Assembly (NCBI RefSeq): GCF_000380335.1
Contig: NC_021149.1
Location: 4,702,501 to 4,766,500, forward strand
Direction of reading: 5' to 3'
DNA: 64,000 bases
Source: Azotobacter vinelandii CA
GTDB taxonomy: Bacteria > Pseudomonadota > Gammaproteobacteria > Pseudomonadales > Pseudomonadaceae
Shown: piece by piece, positions 34,799 through 44,344 of the stretch
Layout: every line of letters begins with the position of its first letter
How positions within the stretch are numbered: position 1 is the first letter of the stretch
Made by a program: the position numbers and the translations under genes
Notes under the pieces: model-generated
Seen by the model: the letters and a program-made list of their open reading frames with translations, nothing else
Databases searched by the model: none
Told to the model about the DNA's origin: nothing

Positions 34799-36079
34799 TC
34801 AGGCCAGTTCGTCGAAGCACTCGGCGAGAATCGCCAGGCCGCGTTCGAGCAGTTCGTCCGGGACGGTCAGGGGCATCAGGAAACGCAGCACGTTGCCGTA
34901 GGCGCCGCAGGACAGCAGGATCAGCCCCTTGTCCCGCGCCCGGACGACGAGTTGTCCGGTCAGCGCGGTGGCCGGCTTGTGCGGATCGCCGCCCTCGCAC
35001 AGCTCCATGGCGACCATGGCGCCGAGACCGCGTACCTCGACGATCGACGGATGACGCCCCTGGATCGCCCGCAGCCCTTCGCTCAGCCGCGCGCCGATGT
35101 CCCGGGCGCGCTCCAGCAGGCGCTCTTCCTCGAACACCTCCAGCACCGCCAGGGCCGCGGCACAGGCCAGCGGGCTGCCGGCATAGGTGCCGCCGAGCCC
35201 GCCGGGAGCGATGGCGTCCATGGGCTCGGCCCGGCCGCACACGCCGGCCAGCGGAAAACCGCCGGCGATGGACTTGGCGAAGGCGGTGAGGTCGGCGGCC
35301 ACGCCCATCTGCTCCATGGCGAAGAAGGTGCCGGTGCGTCCGGCGCCGGTCTGTACCTCGTCGGCGATCAGGAGGATGCCGTGGCGGTCGCAGATCGCCC
35401 GCAGGCCGCGCATGAACTCCGGCGGGGCGACATTGAAGCCACCCTCACCCTGCACCGGCTCGACCAGGATCGCGGCGATATCGCGCGGCTCGGCGTCGTT
35501 CTTGAACACCCGCTCGACGCTGGCCAGCGCCTCGGCCACGTCGATGCCGTGCAATGCGCTGGGGTAGCGGGCGCGGAACACGCCGCCGGGCAGAAGGCCC
35601 ATGCCGGCGGCGTAGGGCACCTTCTTGCCGGTCAGCGCCAGGGTCATCAGGGTGCGCCCGTGATAGGCGCTGGTGAAGGCGATCACCCCGGTCCGCCCGG
35701 TGGCGGCGCGGGCGATTTTCACGGCGTTCTCCACCGCCTCCGAGCCGGTGCTGACCAGCAGGGTCTTCTTGGCGAAGTCGCCCGGCACGCGCGCGTTGAG
35801 CTTTTCGCAGAGCTCGACGTAGGGCTCGTAGGCCAGCACCTGGAAGCAGGTGTGCGACAGCTTGTGCAATTGCCGCTGCACCGCCTCGACGACCTTCGGG
35901 TGCAGGTGGCCGGTGTTGAGCACGGCGATGCCGCCGGCGAAGTCGATGTACTCGCGCCCCTCCACGTCGACCACGCTGCAGTTGCGCGCATGCTCGGCGA
36001 AGATCGGGTGGATCTGCCCGACGCCGCGCGGCACCGCGGCGATCCGGCGTTGCATCAGGGATTCGTTGGTCCTGCTCAT
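34799..36079 (-). CDS. gabT: 4-aminobutyrate aminotransferase
   Basis: Class III PLP-dependent transaminase of 426 residues, most like 4-aminobutyrate-2-oxoglutarate aminotransferase (may also accept 5-aminovalerate). The PLP lysine is K269 ([13 protein letters not shown]), with the cofactor-ring aspartate D240 (LIADEVQTG), the phosphate-binding TGSEAVENA (111-119) and SAYHGRTLM. Its usual partner gabD (succinate-semialdehyde dehydrogenase) is not adjacent. It begins about 150 nt from the LysR gene stop on the same strand. Confidence 0.88.
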   Translation of the reverse strand: MSRTNESLMQRRIAAVPRGVGQIHPIFAEHARNCSVVDVEGREYIDFAGGIAVLNTGHLHPKVVEAVQRQLHKLSHTCFQVLAYEPYVELCEKLNARVPGDFAKKTLLVSTGSEAVENAVKIARAATGRTGVIAFTSAYHGRTLMTLALTGKKVPYAAGMGLLPGGVFRARYPSALHGIDVAEALASVERVFKNDAEPRDIAAILVEPVQGEGGFNVAPPEFMRGLRAICDRHGILLIADEVQTGAGRTGTFFAMEQMGVAADLTAFAKSIAGGFPLAGVCGRAEPMDAIAPGGLGGTYAGSPLACAAALAVLEVFEEERLLERARDIGARLSEGLRAIQGRHPSIVEVRGLGAMVAMELCEGGDPHKPATALTGQLVVRARDKGLILLSCGAYGNVLRFLMPLTVPDELLERGLAILAECFDELA

Positions 36080-36231
36080 GGAGTCCTCTCTGGCCGCGCG
36101 GCGGCGCTTCGCTCAAGGAGGATCGGGGCGCCGGCGACAAGGCGCGGGCGTCCCGATCGGCCTTCCTCCATCACTCTAACGCAGCAGCGCCCCGGCCGCC
36201 CGCTCGCGAGCGGCGGCGACGCTCGCGCGCC

Positions 36232-37125
36232 TCACTCGGGGGGATCGGGAAAAAGCTCCTGCAGCAGCCCGAACAGGGTGTTCTTGAGCGGCGTGTCCAG
36301 CTCCGTCCAGGCCAGGCCGAGCGCCGCCCGGTGGCCGCCGAGTTCGAGCGGCCTGGCCACGACGTTCGGCGGCAGCGCCTGCGCCGCCTCGGAAGGCAGC
36401 AGTCCCAGCCCGAGGCCGGCCGAGACCAGCGCCAGCATGGTCGAGAACTCGCCGAGTTCGGAGGCGACCTGCAGGGCCACGCCGTGCCGCTCCAGCGCCG
36501 CGACGAGTTCGCTGTAGAAGCCGGGCGCGTAGCGCCGCGCCAGAAGAAACAGCGGGGCCCGCGCCAGGTCGGCCGGGCACAGCGAGACGCGCCCTGCCAG
36601 CGGATGATCCGCCGGCAGAGCGACGACGAAGGACTCGTGCAGAACGACCCGTGTCCTGATGCCCGCGCCGCCGGGAACGGGCAGGCGGACCAGGCCGAAG
36701 TCGAGCTGGCCGTCGCGCAGCGCGGCCAGTTGGTCGGGCGTGGGCAGGTCCTTGAGTTCCGGCTCGATCCGGGGAAAGCGGGCATGCAGGGCGCGGATCA
36801 GCGTCGGCAGCAGGTTGGGCAGCACCGAGGAAACGAAGGCGATCCGTATCCGGCCGATCTCCCCCCGGCCCGAGGCCCTGGCGATATCCATCGCCCGGGC
36901 CGACTGGTGCAGCGCCGCGCGGGCTTCCGGGAGAAAGATGCGGCCCACCTCGCTGAGCGCGACGGAGTGCCGGTCCCGTTCGAACAGCTTCGCACCCAGC
37001 TCCTCCTCCAGCGCCTTGATCTGCATGCTGAGCGCCGGCTGCACGATCGACAGGCGCTGCGCCGCACGGCCGAAGTGAAGCTCCTCCGCGAGCACGACGA
37101 AGGCGCGCAAATGCTTGAGTTCCAT
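36232..37125 (-). CDS. LysR-family transcriptional regulator
   Basis: LysR regulator of 297 residues; helix-turn-helix at 2-60 (LHFGRAAQRLSIVQPALSMQ) and substrate-binding domain at 90-290, of the CatR/BenM-like group by the N-terminal ELKHLRAFVVLAEELHFGRA. It is divergent from the decayed SDR gene and the shikimate/quinate dehydrogenase-permease operon, so it may sense an aromatic or hydroaromatic acid; this is inference. I chose the ATG at 37125 (GGGG 8 nt upstream); earlier in-frame starts give a non-family extension. Confidence 0.87.
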   Translation of the reverse strand: MELKHLRAFVVLAEELHFGRAAQRLSIVQPALSMQIKALEEELGAKLFERDRHSVALSEVGRIFLPEARAALHQSARAMDIARASGRGEIGRIRIAFVSSVLPNLLPTLIRALHARFPRIEPELKDLPTPDQLAALRDGQLDFGLVRLPVPGGAGIRTRVVLHESFVVALPADHPLAGRVSLCPADLARAPLFLLARRYAPGFYSELVAALERHGVALQVASELGEFSTMLALVSAGLGLGLLPSEAAQALPPNVVARPLELGGHRAALGLAWTELDTPLKNTLFGLLQELFPDPPE

Positions 37126-37272
37126 GGGTATTCCCCTTATCGACGAAGCACCCGCCAATCCTGATCACAATTCTTGATAACAGCATCAGCAATGATAATT
37201 GGACGCTTCCTGAAAGCTGCGTTGAAGTAGCGCACAAAGCATAAAAATCCGCCAGTGAGCCGGGAATCGCCA

Positions 37273-37722
37273 ATGATAAATCCTGTTGATCGTTTTCGTC
37301 TCGACGACCGCCGGACGCCGATGGTCGGCGCTTGCCGGGGAATCGCTTTCGAACTGGCGCACGGCCTGGAGCGGGCGGCCGCGGCGATGCTGCTCGACGA
37401 ACGGCGGGGCGAACCGGCGCGCCCGTCGCCCGCCTCCTACGCCATCAGCGAGGGCGCGCCACACATGCCGACCCGGGGCCTGCGCGCGAACCGGGCCAGG
37501 TACGGCATCCAGGCCGACCGCCTGGCCCTCGGCTATTTCCAGACGAAACCCAACCGTGCCCCGGTCGACGACCGGGAGTTCCCCGCCAGGCCATGCAGGC
37601 GCACACCGGCCGGCCGCGGGAGAGCGGTGGCGGAGCCCGCCGTGCTCCTCGCCTCGCCGGCCTCGGACTTCATCAACAGCCAGATGCTTCGCCTGGACGG
37701 CGGCCCGAGCGGCGGCGTCTAG
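37273..37722 (+). pseudogene. Decayed short-chain dehydrogenase
   Basis: This 149-residue frame is a broken copy of the SDR encoded at 43229-44002. Its start aligns with residues 4-46 of the intact protein (INPxxxFxLDxR and GxCRGIxFELAxGL are shared). It then jumps to the region from about residue 154, where ARYGIQ, GYFQT and DREF are shared, and runs to the end (ASDFINSQMLRLDGG against ASDFVNGQMLYVDGG). About 105 central residues, including the catalytic serine, are missing, and the YxxSK lysine is replaced by Glu (YAISE). The upstream sequence also matches that of the intact copy. It is not expected to be active. Confidence 0.85.
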
Positions 37723-37858
37723 CGGCACCCGGCGCCCCGTGGCCGGGAACGGCGCGCGGCGAACCGAACCGGACGGCCCCGGCGAAACGGTCGGCGAACG
37801 GAACCGACCGCGGGCTTCTCGTCCCCCCGACAACGTCCCACAACCCAAGGAAACCGAC

Positions 37859-38674
37859 ATGCCCAAATCCATTCCCACCCTGTGCGGCTCGATCATGGGC
37901 GAGCCCTTCTCGCTGGGCGAGAAGATCCACAACGCGGCCTATGCGGCGCTCGGACTCGACTACACCTTCGTATGCTTCGGCGTCGAGGACCCGCGCGCCG
38001 CCGTCCAGGCGATACGGACGCTGGGCGTGCGCGGGATGAACGTGTCCATGCCGTACAAATCGGCCGTGATGCCGTACCTCGACGCGATCGACGAATCGAC
38101 CCGGGCGATCGGCGCGGTCAACACCATCGACAACCGGGACGGCGTGCTGACCGGCTACAACACGGACTACCTGGGCGCGGTGCGCGCCTTGCAGGAAGCG
38201 ATCCGGCCGGCCGGCAAGCGCATCGCGGTCATCGGCGCCGGCGGAGCGGCGAAGGCGGTCGCCTATGGCTGCCGGCAGGCCGGCGCCCGAGTGGAAGTCT
38301 TCAATCGCAGCGCGGAACGCGGCAGGACGCTCGCCGAATCGCTGGAAGTCGGATTCGGCGGCAGCATCGACGACTTCGCGGCCGACGCCTTCGACGTCGT
38401 CATCAACGCGACCTCGGCCGGCTTCCGCCAGCCCGGGACGAATCCCCTGGACGGCCGGCTGGCCTCCCACCTGGTGGTGATGGATGTCGCCTTCATTCCG
38501 GTCGAGACGGCGCTGCTGCGCCAGGCGCGGCAGCTCGGCTGCACGACCGTCGCCGGCACCCGCATGCTCGTGCACCAGGCCTGCCGGCAGATCGAACTCT
38601 ACACGGGTCAGGACGCGCCCATCGCGGTGATGGAACGCGCGATGCTGCAGGAGATCGAGCGCCTGCGCCTGTGA
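37859..38674 (+). CDS. Shikimate/quinate dehydrogenase
   Basis: Member of the AroE/YdiB family, 271 residues, catalysing NAD(P)-linked oxidation-reduction of shikimate or quinate. The substrate-binding block is NVSMPYKSAV with catalytic K67 (usually NVTxPxK), then AVNTID and GYNTDYLGAV with D103. The Rossmann loop is GAGGAAKA (127-134). The divergence from AroE proper and the adjacent shikimate-type permease suggest a catabolic role in uptake and oxidation of shikimate or quinate. The ATG at 37859 has AAGGAAA 8 nt upstream. First intact gene of an operon with the MHS permease and GlcG. Confidence 0.84.
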   Translation: MPKSIPTLCGSIMGEPFSLGEKIHNAAYAALGLDYTFVCFGVEDPRAAVQAIRTLGVRGMNVSMPYKSAVMPYLDAIDESTRAIGAVNTIDNRDGVLTGYNTDYLGAVRALQEAIRPAGKRIAVIGAGGAAKAVAYGCRQAGARVEVFNRSAERGRTLAESLEVGFGGSIDDFAADAFDVVINATSAGFRQPGTNPLDGRLASHLVVMDVAFIPVETALLRQARQLGCTTVAGTRMLVHQACRQIELYTGQDAPIAVMERAMLQEIERLRL

Positions 38675-38715
38675 CCCCCGCAAGAATCCCCGCCAAGGCA
38701 CCTTGAGGAAACACC

Positions 38716-40134
38716 ATGACGACGACAAATCCAACAATAGTCGATTCACTGCACGCCACCGAAGCGGCGGCACGACACGACGACGGCATCCAGGCGAAGG
38801 ACCTGCGCCGCGCCGCCTGGGCCTGCTCCGTGGGCAGCGCCCTCGAATACTACGACTTCGCCCTGTACACCCTGGCGTCGGCGCTCATCTTCGGTCCGTT
38901 GTTCTTTCCCGAGCAGACGCCGGAAATGCGCCTGATCGCCAGTTTCGGAACCTACTTCCTGGGCTTCGCCGTGCGGCCGGTCGGCGGCATCCTGTTCGGC
39001 ATGCTCGGCGACCGGCTCGGACGCAAGTTCGTGCTCTCCGCCACCGTCCTGCTGATGGGCGTGTCGAGCGCGCTGATCGGGGCCCTGCCGACCTTCCAGA
39101 CGGCGGGCTATCTGGCGCCGGTGCTGCTCGTCGTCCTGCGCCTGCTGCAGGGGCTCGGCGCGGGCGCGGAACAGGCCGGCGCCGCGGTCATGATGACCGA
39201 GTACGCACCGCCGGGCCGGCGCGGTTTCTACGCGGCGCTGCCCTTCCTCGGCATCCAGATGGGCACGCTGCTCGCCGCCGCGGTGTACCTGCTGATGGTC
39301 AGCGACCCCGAACGCATCACGGAAAGCTGGCTGTGGCGACTGCCGTTCCTGCTCAGCGTCATCATCATCGGCGTCGGCCTCTACATGCGCCTGCGCCTGA
39401 AGGAGTCGCCGACCTTCGTCAGGATGCAGGAGCACAAACGCACCCTCGACAACCCGCTGAAAACCGTGCTCACCCACTCCAGGCGCACCCTGCTCATCGG
39501 CGTCGGCCTGCGCCTCGCGGAAAACGGCGGCTCGTCCATCTACCAGGCCCTGGCGGTGAGCTTCATCGTCGGCGTCATCGGCCTCGAAGGGCCGGTCGGG
39601 GTGATCACCCTGATCTGCGCGGCCGCCGTCGGCGCCTGCACCGTGCCGATCGCCGGCAAGCTGAGCGACAGGTTCGGGCGCGTCGCCGTCTACCGCGCCT
39701 TCGCGTTCCTGCAACTGGCGCTGGCCTTCCCGGTCTGGTGGGTGCTGAGCCAGGGCGAGGTCGTCGCCAGCGTGATCGCCATTTCCATCGCGCTCGGGAT
39801 CGGTACCTGGGGCATGTTCGGCACCCAGGCCGCGCTCATGCCGGAACTGTTCGGCGCCGGCCATCGCTACATGGGGGTGTCCGTCGCCCGCGAGGCCTCC
39901 GCGGCCGTCGCCGGCGGCATCGCGCCCATGGTCGGCGCGGGAATCATCGCCGCGGTCGTCGCCCTGAACCCCGACGATCCGCAGGCGGCGACCGGCGCCT
40001 GGTTCCCCATCGCCTGCTACTTGGCGCTGCTGACCCTGACGACCATCTACACGACCTTCAAGACCCCGGAGACGCTCAACCGGGACCTGGACGACCCGCG
40101 CGACGCGGCACACGCCTCGCCGGCCGCGTTCTGA
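38716..40134 (+). CDS. MHS-family permease (shikimate transporter-like)
   Basis: Major facilitator of the metabolite:H+ symporter family, 472 residues with twelve hydrophobic helices. The MHS hallmarks are the N-terminal LEYYDFALYTLASALIFGPLF (as SALEYYDFALY and LIFGPLFFPE), VRPVGGILFGMLGDRLGRK between helices 2 and 3, and LRLLQGLGAGAEQAGA. It sits 41 nt behind the shikimate/quinate dehydrogenase gene, which supports ShiA-like import of shikimate or a related acid. A perfect palindrome (40141-40160) follows its stop, before the GlcG gene. Confidence 0.87.
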   Translation: MTTTNPTIVDSLHATEAAARHDDGIQAKDLRRAAWACSVGSALEYYDFALYTLASALIFGPLFFPEQTPEMRLIASFGTYFLGFAVRPVGGILFGMLGDRLGRKFVLSATVLLMGVSSALIGALPTFQTAGYLAPVLLVVLRLLQGLGAGAEQAGAAVMMTEYAPPGRRGFYAALPFLGIQMGTLLAAAVYLLMVSDPERITESWLWRLPFLLSVIIIGVGLYMRLRLKESPTFVRMQEHKRTLDNPLKTVLTHSRRTLLIGVGLRLAENGGSSIYQALAVSFIVGVIGLEGPVGVITLICAAAVGACTVPIAGKLSDRFGRVAVYRAFAFLQLALAFPVWWVLSQGEVVASVIAISIALGIGTWGMFGTQAALMPELFGAGHRYMGVSVAREASAAVAGGIAPMVGAGIIAAVVALNPDDPQAATGAWFPIACYLALLTLTTIYTTFKTPETLNRDLDDPRDAAHASPAAF

Positions 40135-40140
40135 ACCGAC

Positions 40141-40160
40141 ACGGGGGCCATGGCCCCCGT
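40141..40160. terminator. Palindrome between permease and glcG
   Basis: ACGGGGGCCATGGCCCCCGT is a perfect 20-bp palindrome 7 nt after the permease stop. It can form a GC-rich hairpin in RNA but has no T-run after it, so it may only attenuate or stabilise the transcript. Confidence 0.45.
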
Positions 40161-40188
40161 CACTGCCTTATTACCCGGAGGTTTCATC

Positions 40189-40680
40189 GTGAACGGCAAG
40201 ACGACGCATACACCCTATCTACGCCAGGTCGGCAGCATCACCCTGCCGCTGGCCAGGCACGCCCTGCAGGCGGCGCTGGACAAGGCGGCCGAACTGTCGG
40301 TGCGAATCAGCGTCTCCGTGGTCGACGCGGCGGGCCATCTGATCCACCTGGCGCACATGGATGGCGCGACACTGCAGAGCCGCGACATCGCACTGAACAA
40401 GGCGCTGACGGCCGTCGGCTTCGGCTTCTCCACCAGTGCCTGGGAAGCGCGCCTGGAAAGCCGCTCGGCGGCGGTCCGCCAGGGCCTGCCGCTGCAGCCG
40501 CGCATGGCCCTGTTCGGTGGCGGGGAACCCTTCCTGCAGCAGGGCGCGACCCTGGGCGCCATCGGCGTCTCGGGGGCCTCCGAGCAGGAGGACGTGCTCT
40601 GCGCCATGGCCGCGGTGCACGCCGTGGCGAGCCTGCTGGACCAACCTTCGCAGCGGGCCGCCGGCGAAGACCGGGCGTGA
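40189..40680 (+). CDS. GlcG/HbpS-family protein
   Basis: GlcG-type domain protein of 163 residues (DUF336/heme-degrading-like fold). The core SVRISVSVVDAAGHLIHLAHMDGA, the KALTAVGF stretch and the C-terminal GAIGVSGASEQED (family: GxIGVSG) are clear. Such proteins accompany glycolate, diol and hydroxy-acid catabolic genes, with unclear roles; some bind haem. The start is GTG at 40189 with a strong GGAGG 7 nt upstream. It is probably the last gene of the dehydrogenase-permease operon. A decayed copy of its 3' part lies at about 44219-44310. Confidence 0.82.
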   Translation: MNGKTTHTPYLRQVGSITLPLARHALQAALDKAAELSVRISVSVVDAAGHLIHLAHMDGATLQSRDIALNKALTAVGFGFSTSAWEARLESRSAAVRQGLPLQPRMALFGGGEPFLQQGATLGAIGVSGASEQEDVLCAMAAVHAVASLLDQPSQRAAGEDRA

Positions 40681-41735
40681 AGACTCGATAGGTCGTACAT
40701 GCTGTGAATGCGGCGGAAGACGGCGGTCCGCTGCGCGGCCGCCTTCCAGCGAAAGGTCCGATTCCGACGCGGCGCCGAGGTCCCTCGGGGCTCGCCAGCC
40801 TCCCCACCGAATGCGTACCGTATCGACGCCCACGCAGCGCCAAAGCGCTTCGGCGCTGCGCGGCGGGCGATCCGCGAAGTTGCCGATCGGCTCCAGGGCT
40901 CATCGCGCTCCGGCCATTCTGAACCCATCCTTTCCAGGGCTTCGGCTGAACGCCTCGGCCGCTTGCCGGTAAGGGTGGCAAGGGCGGCAAGGCGTGGATT
41001 CGTCTGCGACAGGTGGCGATCGAAGCCGAAGTATCGCGAACGAATTCGCTCCCCCAAGCGCTATCGACCGCGCGCCCTTGGTCCGCTGACCGGAGAGGCG
41101 TGCGACACCTTGAAAGAGCTGCCGCTCGGGGCCGAACCCATTACCTCCCCCTGCAGCTTCCCCGCCGTCGTGCGCCACGAACACGGGCACCCAGGCGGGA
41201 CACGGCCCCCGGATACCAGGACACCGAAGCGGATCGAGACGACCGGCCGCCGAATCGCCGGCGCCCTATAGATATCGGCCGTGCGCGCGATCGGACATGC
41301 CCGGCATCGACGGCGCCCCGGATATCCTAGGCCCCGCGCGCTGGCGAGTACGCACCGTCCGCGCATCCGGCTAACGCCGCCGACCGCTGCGCCGCCATCA
41401 GGACCCGACGGGGGGGGTTGTCGGCCCGCCGGCAGCGCGACCGCTCACTGAGCCGCCTGCCGACGCGCCGAGGCCGTCGCCTGGAACTCGCGGCGCTCGA
41501 TGGCTTCCAGCTCGCCGGCAATCGGGCCGATTCGACATCGCGCCGGCACCCGGCCTCCTGGCGACGGGAGAAACGGACACGCCGGAAACAATCGCACGGA
41601 AGGCGCTCGAGCAGGCCGAGCGGATCGTGGGCAGCGCTGACGCGCATCTGGCGTTCGTCGGGGACCGGCTCATCGCGGCCGATGGGGAAGCGGCCCCCTG
41701 GCCGGGCGATCGGGCGCGGATACAAGCCAGGAAAA
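40681..41735. other. 1 kb region with no clear gene
   Basis: More than a kilobase with no frame that looks like a conserved protein. Two short stretches read as protein-like remnants: a minus-strand end at 41533-41445 (RIGPIAGELEAIERREFQ, ending at a TGA) and a plus-strand piece at about 41569-41700 (TPETIARKALEQAERIVG). I do not recognise either. The region separates two related catabolic cassettes and probably contains decayed genes. Confidence 0.45.
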
Positions 41736-41769
41736 GACGACGCCCGTATCTCACGATACGGGCGTCGTC
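41736..41769 (-). terminator. Rho-independent terminator of the MFS-SDR operon
   Basis: A perfect 15-bp stem GACGACGCCCGTATC / GATACGGGCGTCGTC with a 4-nt loop (41751-41754). On the minus strand it is followed by TTTT (41735-41732). It lies about 90 nt after the MFS stop codon, as expected for the end of the SDR-MFS transcript. Confidence 0.85.
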
Positions 41770-41860
41770 CTCATCCGCTGCGCCGACTGCCAGGTTTTCA
41801 CGCAGTCCGTCGAGCGGGATTTCCCGAGCTTTCCGGATAGCGGCCGAAACGCCTGCCGCC

Positions 41861-43183
41861 TTATGAACGCACCTTGACAATGGCCATCAGCACCGCCGAC
41901 GACAGGACACAGACCGTCATGAATATATAGGCCGCCCCCGGATTGCCTGTCAGGCCGATGAGGTAACCGACTATCCACGACCCCAGAAACGCACCGAGCG
42001 CACCACAGGCGTTAATCAGCCCCATGGCTCCACCGAATACATTCGCCGGCAAAATTTCTGGAATCAGCGCGAAGAAGGGACCGTAGGGAGCATACATTGC
42101 CGCACCGGCGACGCTCAGCAGAATGAACGACATCCAGAAGTGGTCGGCACCGAGCAGATAGGAAAGCAAAAAGGCCAGCGCGCCGATACCCAATAGCGGC
42201 CAGACGAAGATCTTGCGCCGTTGCGACCGGTCCGAAGCCCACGACACCGCCAGCATCGTCATTACGGCAACCATGTACGGAACGGCGCTCAACCAACCCA
42301 CCGTCACGATATCGATGGCCGCCGCCTGCTTGATGATCGATGGCAGCCACATGATGAAGCCGTACATGCCCACGCTCCAGAGTGCATGTACCAGACAGAG
42401 TCGGATGACCACAGGAGTCATGAAGGCCTGGCGGTAATTACGGATCACCGGCATGCTTTTCCGTTCATTCTCCAGAATGCCCGTCAGTCGTGCCTTCTCC
42501 TGATCGGTCAGCCAGTCGACCTGTGTCGGACGGTCACGTACCTGGCGCCACCAGATAAAGGCCCAGAGAATCGCCGGCGCGCCCTCGATCACGAACATTT
42601 CGCGCCAGCCCCAGGCATCGATCAGGTACCCGGAAACCACCGACATCCACAATACGGTGATCGGATTGCCCAGTAGCAGAAAAGTATTGGCGCGAGAACG
42701 CTCCTGCCGAGTGAACCAGTTACTGATGAGAATCAGCATCGCCGGCATGACCGACGCTTCGACGATTCCCAACAAAACCCGGATCACCATCAGCATGGGG
42801 ATACTGGTGACCAACCCCGTGGCCACGGCGCACAGGCCCCATAGAATCAGGCTCCAGAATAGCAACTTACGCACGCTGTACTTCTGTGCATAAATGGCGC
42901 CTGGCACTTGAAAGAAAAAGTAGCCGAAAAAGAACAGCGAACCGATCAGTGAGGACATGCCATGCGTGATCCCCAGATCCTGTTCGATACCGGCGGCACT
43001 GGCGAAACCATAATTGGCCCGATCCAGATAGGCGAGACTGTAAGTGATGAAAATCAGCGGAATCAGATATAACCAACGCTTCGGCGCCAAGGATTCCGAA
43101 CGGGGAGTTCGGACATTGCTGGCAAGGGGCGGATTTCTGTCGATATCGATGCCGCCGAGCATTGCCTCTTTGAAGTCGGCCAT
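41861..43183 (-). CDS. MFS transporter, anion:cation symporter type
   Basis: Major facilitator of 440 residues with twelve helices. The pattern (LIFITYSLAYLDRANYGFAS in helix 1, FFFGYFFFQVPGA, GIVEASVMPAMLILISNWFTRQER) is that of the ACS family, which imports sugar acids (glucarate, galactonate, hexuronates), phthalate and similar organic anions. It follows the SDR gene on the same strand with 45 nt between, so the pair probably imports and oxidises or reduces a sugar acid. Codon use is clearly less GC-rich than in the neighbours, suggesting acquisition. A strong terminator follows. Confidence 0.86.
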   Translation of the reverse strand: MADFKEAMLGGIDIDRNPPLASNVRTPRSESLAPKRWLYLIPLIFITYSLAYLDRANYGFASAAGIEQDLGITHGMSSLIGSLFFFGYFFFQVPGAIYAQKYSVRKLLFWSLILWGLCAVATGLVTSIPMLMVIRVLLGIVEASVMPAMLILISNWFTRQERSRANTFLLLGNPITVLWMSVVSGYLIDAWGWREMFVIEGAPAILWAFIWWRQVRDRPTQVDWLTDQEKARLTGILENERKSMPVIRNYRQAFMTPVVIRLCLVHALWSVGMYGFIMWLPSIIKQAAAIDIVTVGWLSAVPYMVAVMTMLAVSWASDRSQRRKIFVWPLLGIGALAFLLSYLLGADHFWMSFILLSVAGAAMYAPYGPFFALIPEILPANVFGGAMGLINACGALGAFLGSWIVGYLIGLTGNPGAAYIFMTVCVLSSAVLMAIVKVRS

Positions 43184-43228
43184 GTGAGTTTCCTTGTTTT
43201 TATAGATATGCCGTTCGTAGCGAAGTAT

Positions 43229-44002
43229 TCAAACCACGCTGGTCAGACCGCCATCGACATAGAGCATCTGGCCGTTGACGAAATCGGAGGCGGACGAGGC
43301 GAGGAAAATCGCGGCGCCGCACAACTCCTCGACCTGGCCCCAACGGCCGGCCGGTGTGCGTTTGCATAACCAATCGGAGAATTCCCGGTCCTCCACCAAA
43401 GCGCGGTTGAGTTCCGTCTGGAAATACCCCGGAGCAAGACCATTGGTTTGAATGCCATAACGCGCCCAATCCGCGCACATGCCCCGCGTAAGCATGCGCA
43501 CCGCACCTTTGCTGGCCGCATAAGGTGTGATCGAGGGGCGTGCCAGTTCGCTTTGCACCGAACCGATGTTGATGATCTTGCCGCGTTTGCGGCCGATCAT
43601 ATGACGGGCGACCGCCTGAGATACGTAGAAGACCGCATCGAGATTGGTCTGCATGAGTTCACGCCATTTTTCATGGGCGAACTCTTCCAATGGGGCACGA
43701 TGCTGAATGCCGGCATTGTTGACCAATATATCGATGGGACCGAGGCGGTTTTCCACATCGTCGATCGCGGTTTCGGATTGTCGGTAATCGGTCACGTCGA
43801 AAACTACCGCTTCCGCCATGAGGCCTTCATCGCGAAGTTTCGCGCAGGCGGCATGAGTGCGCTCGTTATCGCGGCCATTGATAAGCACTTTTGCTCCGGC
43901 CCGTCCCAAACCGCGAGCCAGTTCGAAGCCGATACCGCGACAGGAACCCGTCAGAAGAGCCTGCCGGCCATCGAGACAAAACGGATTGATGCGAGTCGAC
44001 AT
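43229..44002 (-). CDS. SDR oxidoreductase, gluconate 5-dehydrogenase-like
   Basis: Short-chain dehydrogenase/reductase of 257 residues. The cofactor loop is TGSCRGIG (18-25), NNAG lies at 95-98, and the catalytic S148, Y161 and K165 (YAASK) are intact. Overall it resembles gluconate 5-dehydrogenase (IdnO), which interconverts gluconate and 5-ketogluconate. It is the first gene of an operon with the ACS-type permease. A decayed inverted copy with part of its upstream region is at 37182-37722. Lower GC than surrounding core genes. Confidence 0.86.
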   Translation of the reverse strand: MSTRINPFCLDGRQALLTGSCRGIGFELARGLGRAGAKVLINGRDNERTHAACAKLRDEGLMAEAVVFDVTDYRQSETAIDDVENRLGPIDILVNNAGIQHRAPLEEFAHEKWRELMQTNLDAVFYVSQAVARHMIGRKRGKIINIGSVQSELARPSITPYAASKGAVRMLTRGMCADWARYGIQTNGLAPGYFQTELNRALVEDREFSDWLCKRTPAGRWGQVEELCGAAIFLASSASDFVNGQMLYVDGGLTSVV

Positions 44003-44344
44003 AAAAGTTCCCTATATTGCTATTGGAAGTTTCGTATTGCTCGCAGCAATTTCAGCGCAACCTTTCAGAAGTCGTCCAATTGTCATGCCTGATCTAATAA
44101 TCAGAAACCTTGATCACAAAAATGATGGACAAAGGACGAATGCAACTAGCGGATATCGATGTCGATCCACGGAATCGATACTTCGGAACCGAACTTTTGT
44201 CCGGCCCGCCTTCCAGGCAGCGGGAACCCTTCCTGCACCGGCCTGCCGGGCTGCATCCGAGCGGGAGTACCTGCTCTGCGCCAGGGCCCGCAGTGCATGC
44301 CGCGGAAAGCCTGCCGGGCCGACGCCCGCGGTGACACGCGGGCG
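44003..44344. other. Intergenic region upstream of the SDR operon
   Basis: The first 100 nt are AT-rich and should hold the promoter of the SDR-MFS operon; part of it (about 44040-44085) matches the region upstream of the decayed SDR at 37182-37225. The second half contains a glcG-like remnant (44219-44310). No intact gene is present. Confidence 0.55.
44219..44310 (+). pseudogene. Remnant of a glcG-like gene
   Basis: GGGAACCCTTCCTGCA (from 44222) and, further on, TGCTCTGCGCCA with the following GCCGCGG and AAGCCTGC correspond in order to 40526-40635 of the intact glcG gene (GGGAACCCTTCCTGCA, then TGCTCTGCGCCATGG), with internal deletions. No open frame of useful length remains. It supports duplication of the neighbouring locus. 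Confidence 0.6.

Noticed and set aside
37286-37722. A longer overlapping frame that joins the decayed SDR region to the shikimate dehydrogenase
   Set aside because: The apparent fusion arises because the frame of the dehydrogenase stays open upstream; the upstream translation is Arg/Pro-rich noise and the SDR remnant is in another frame.
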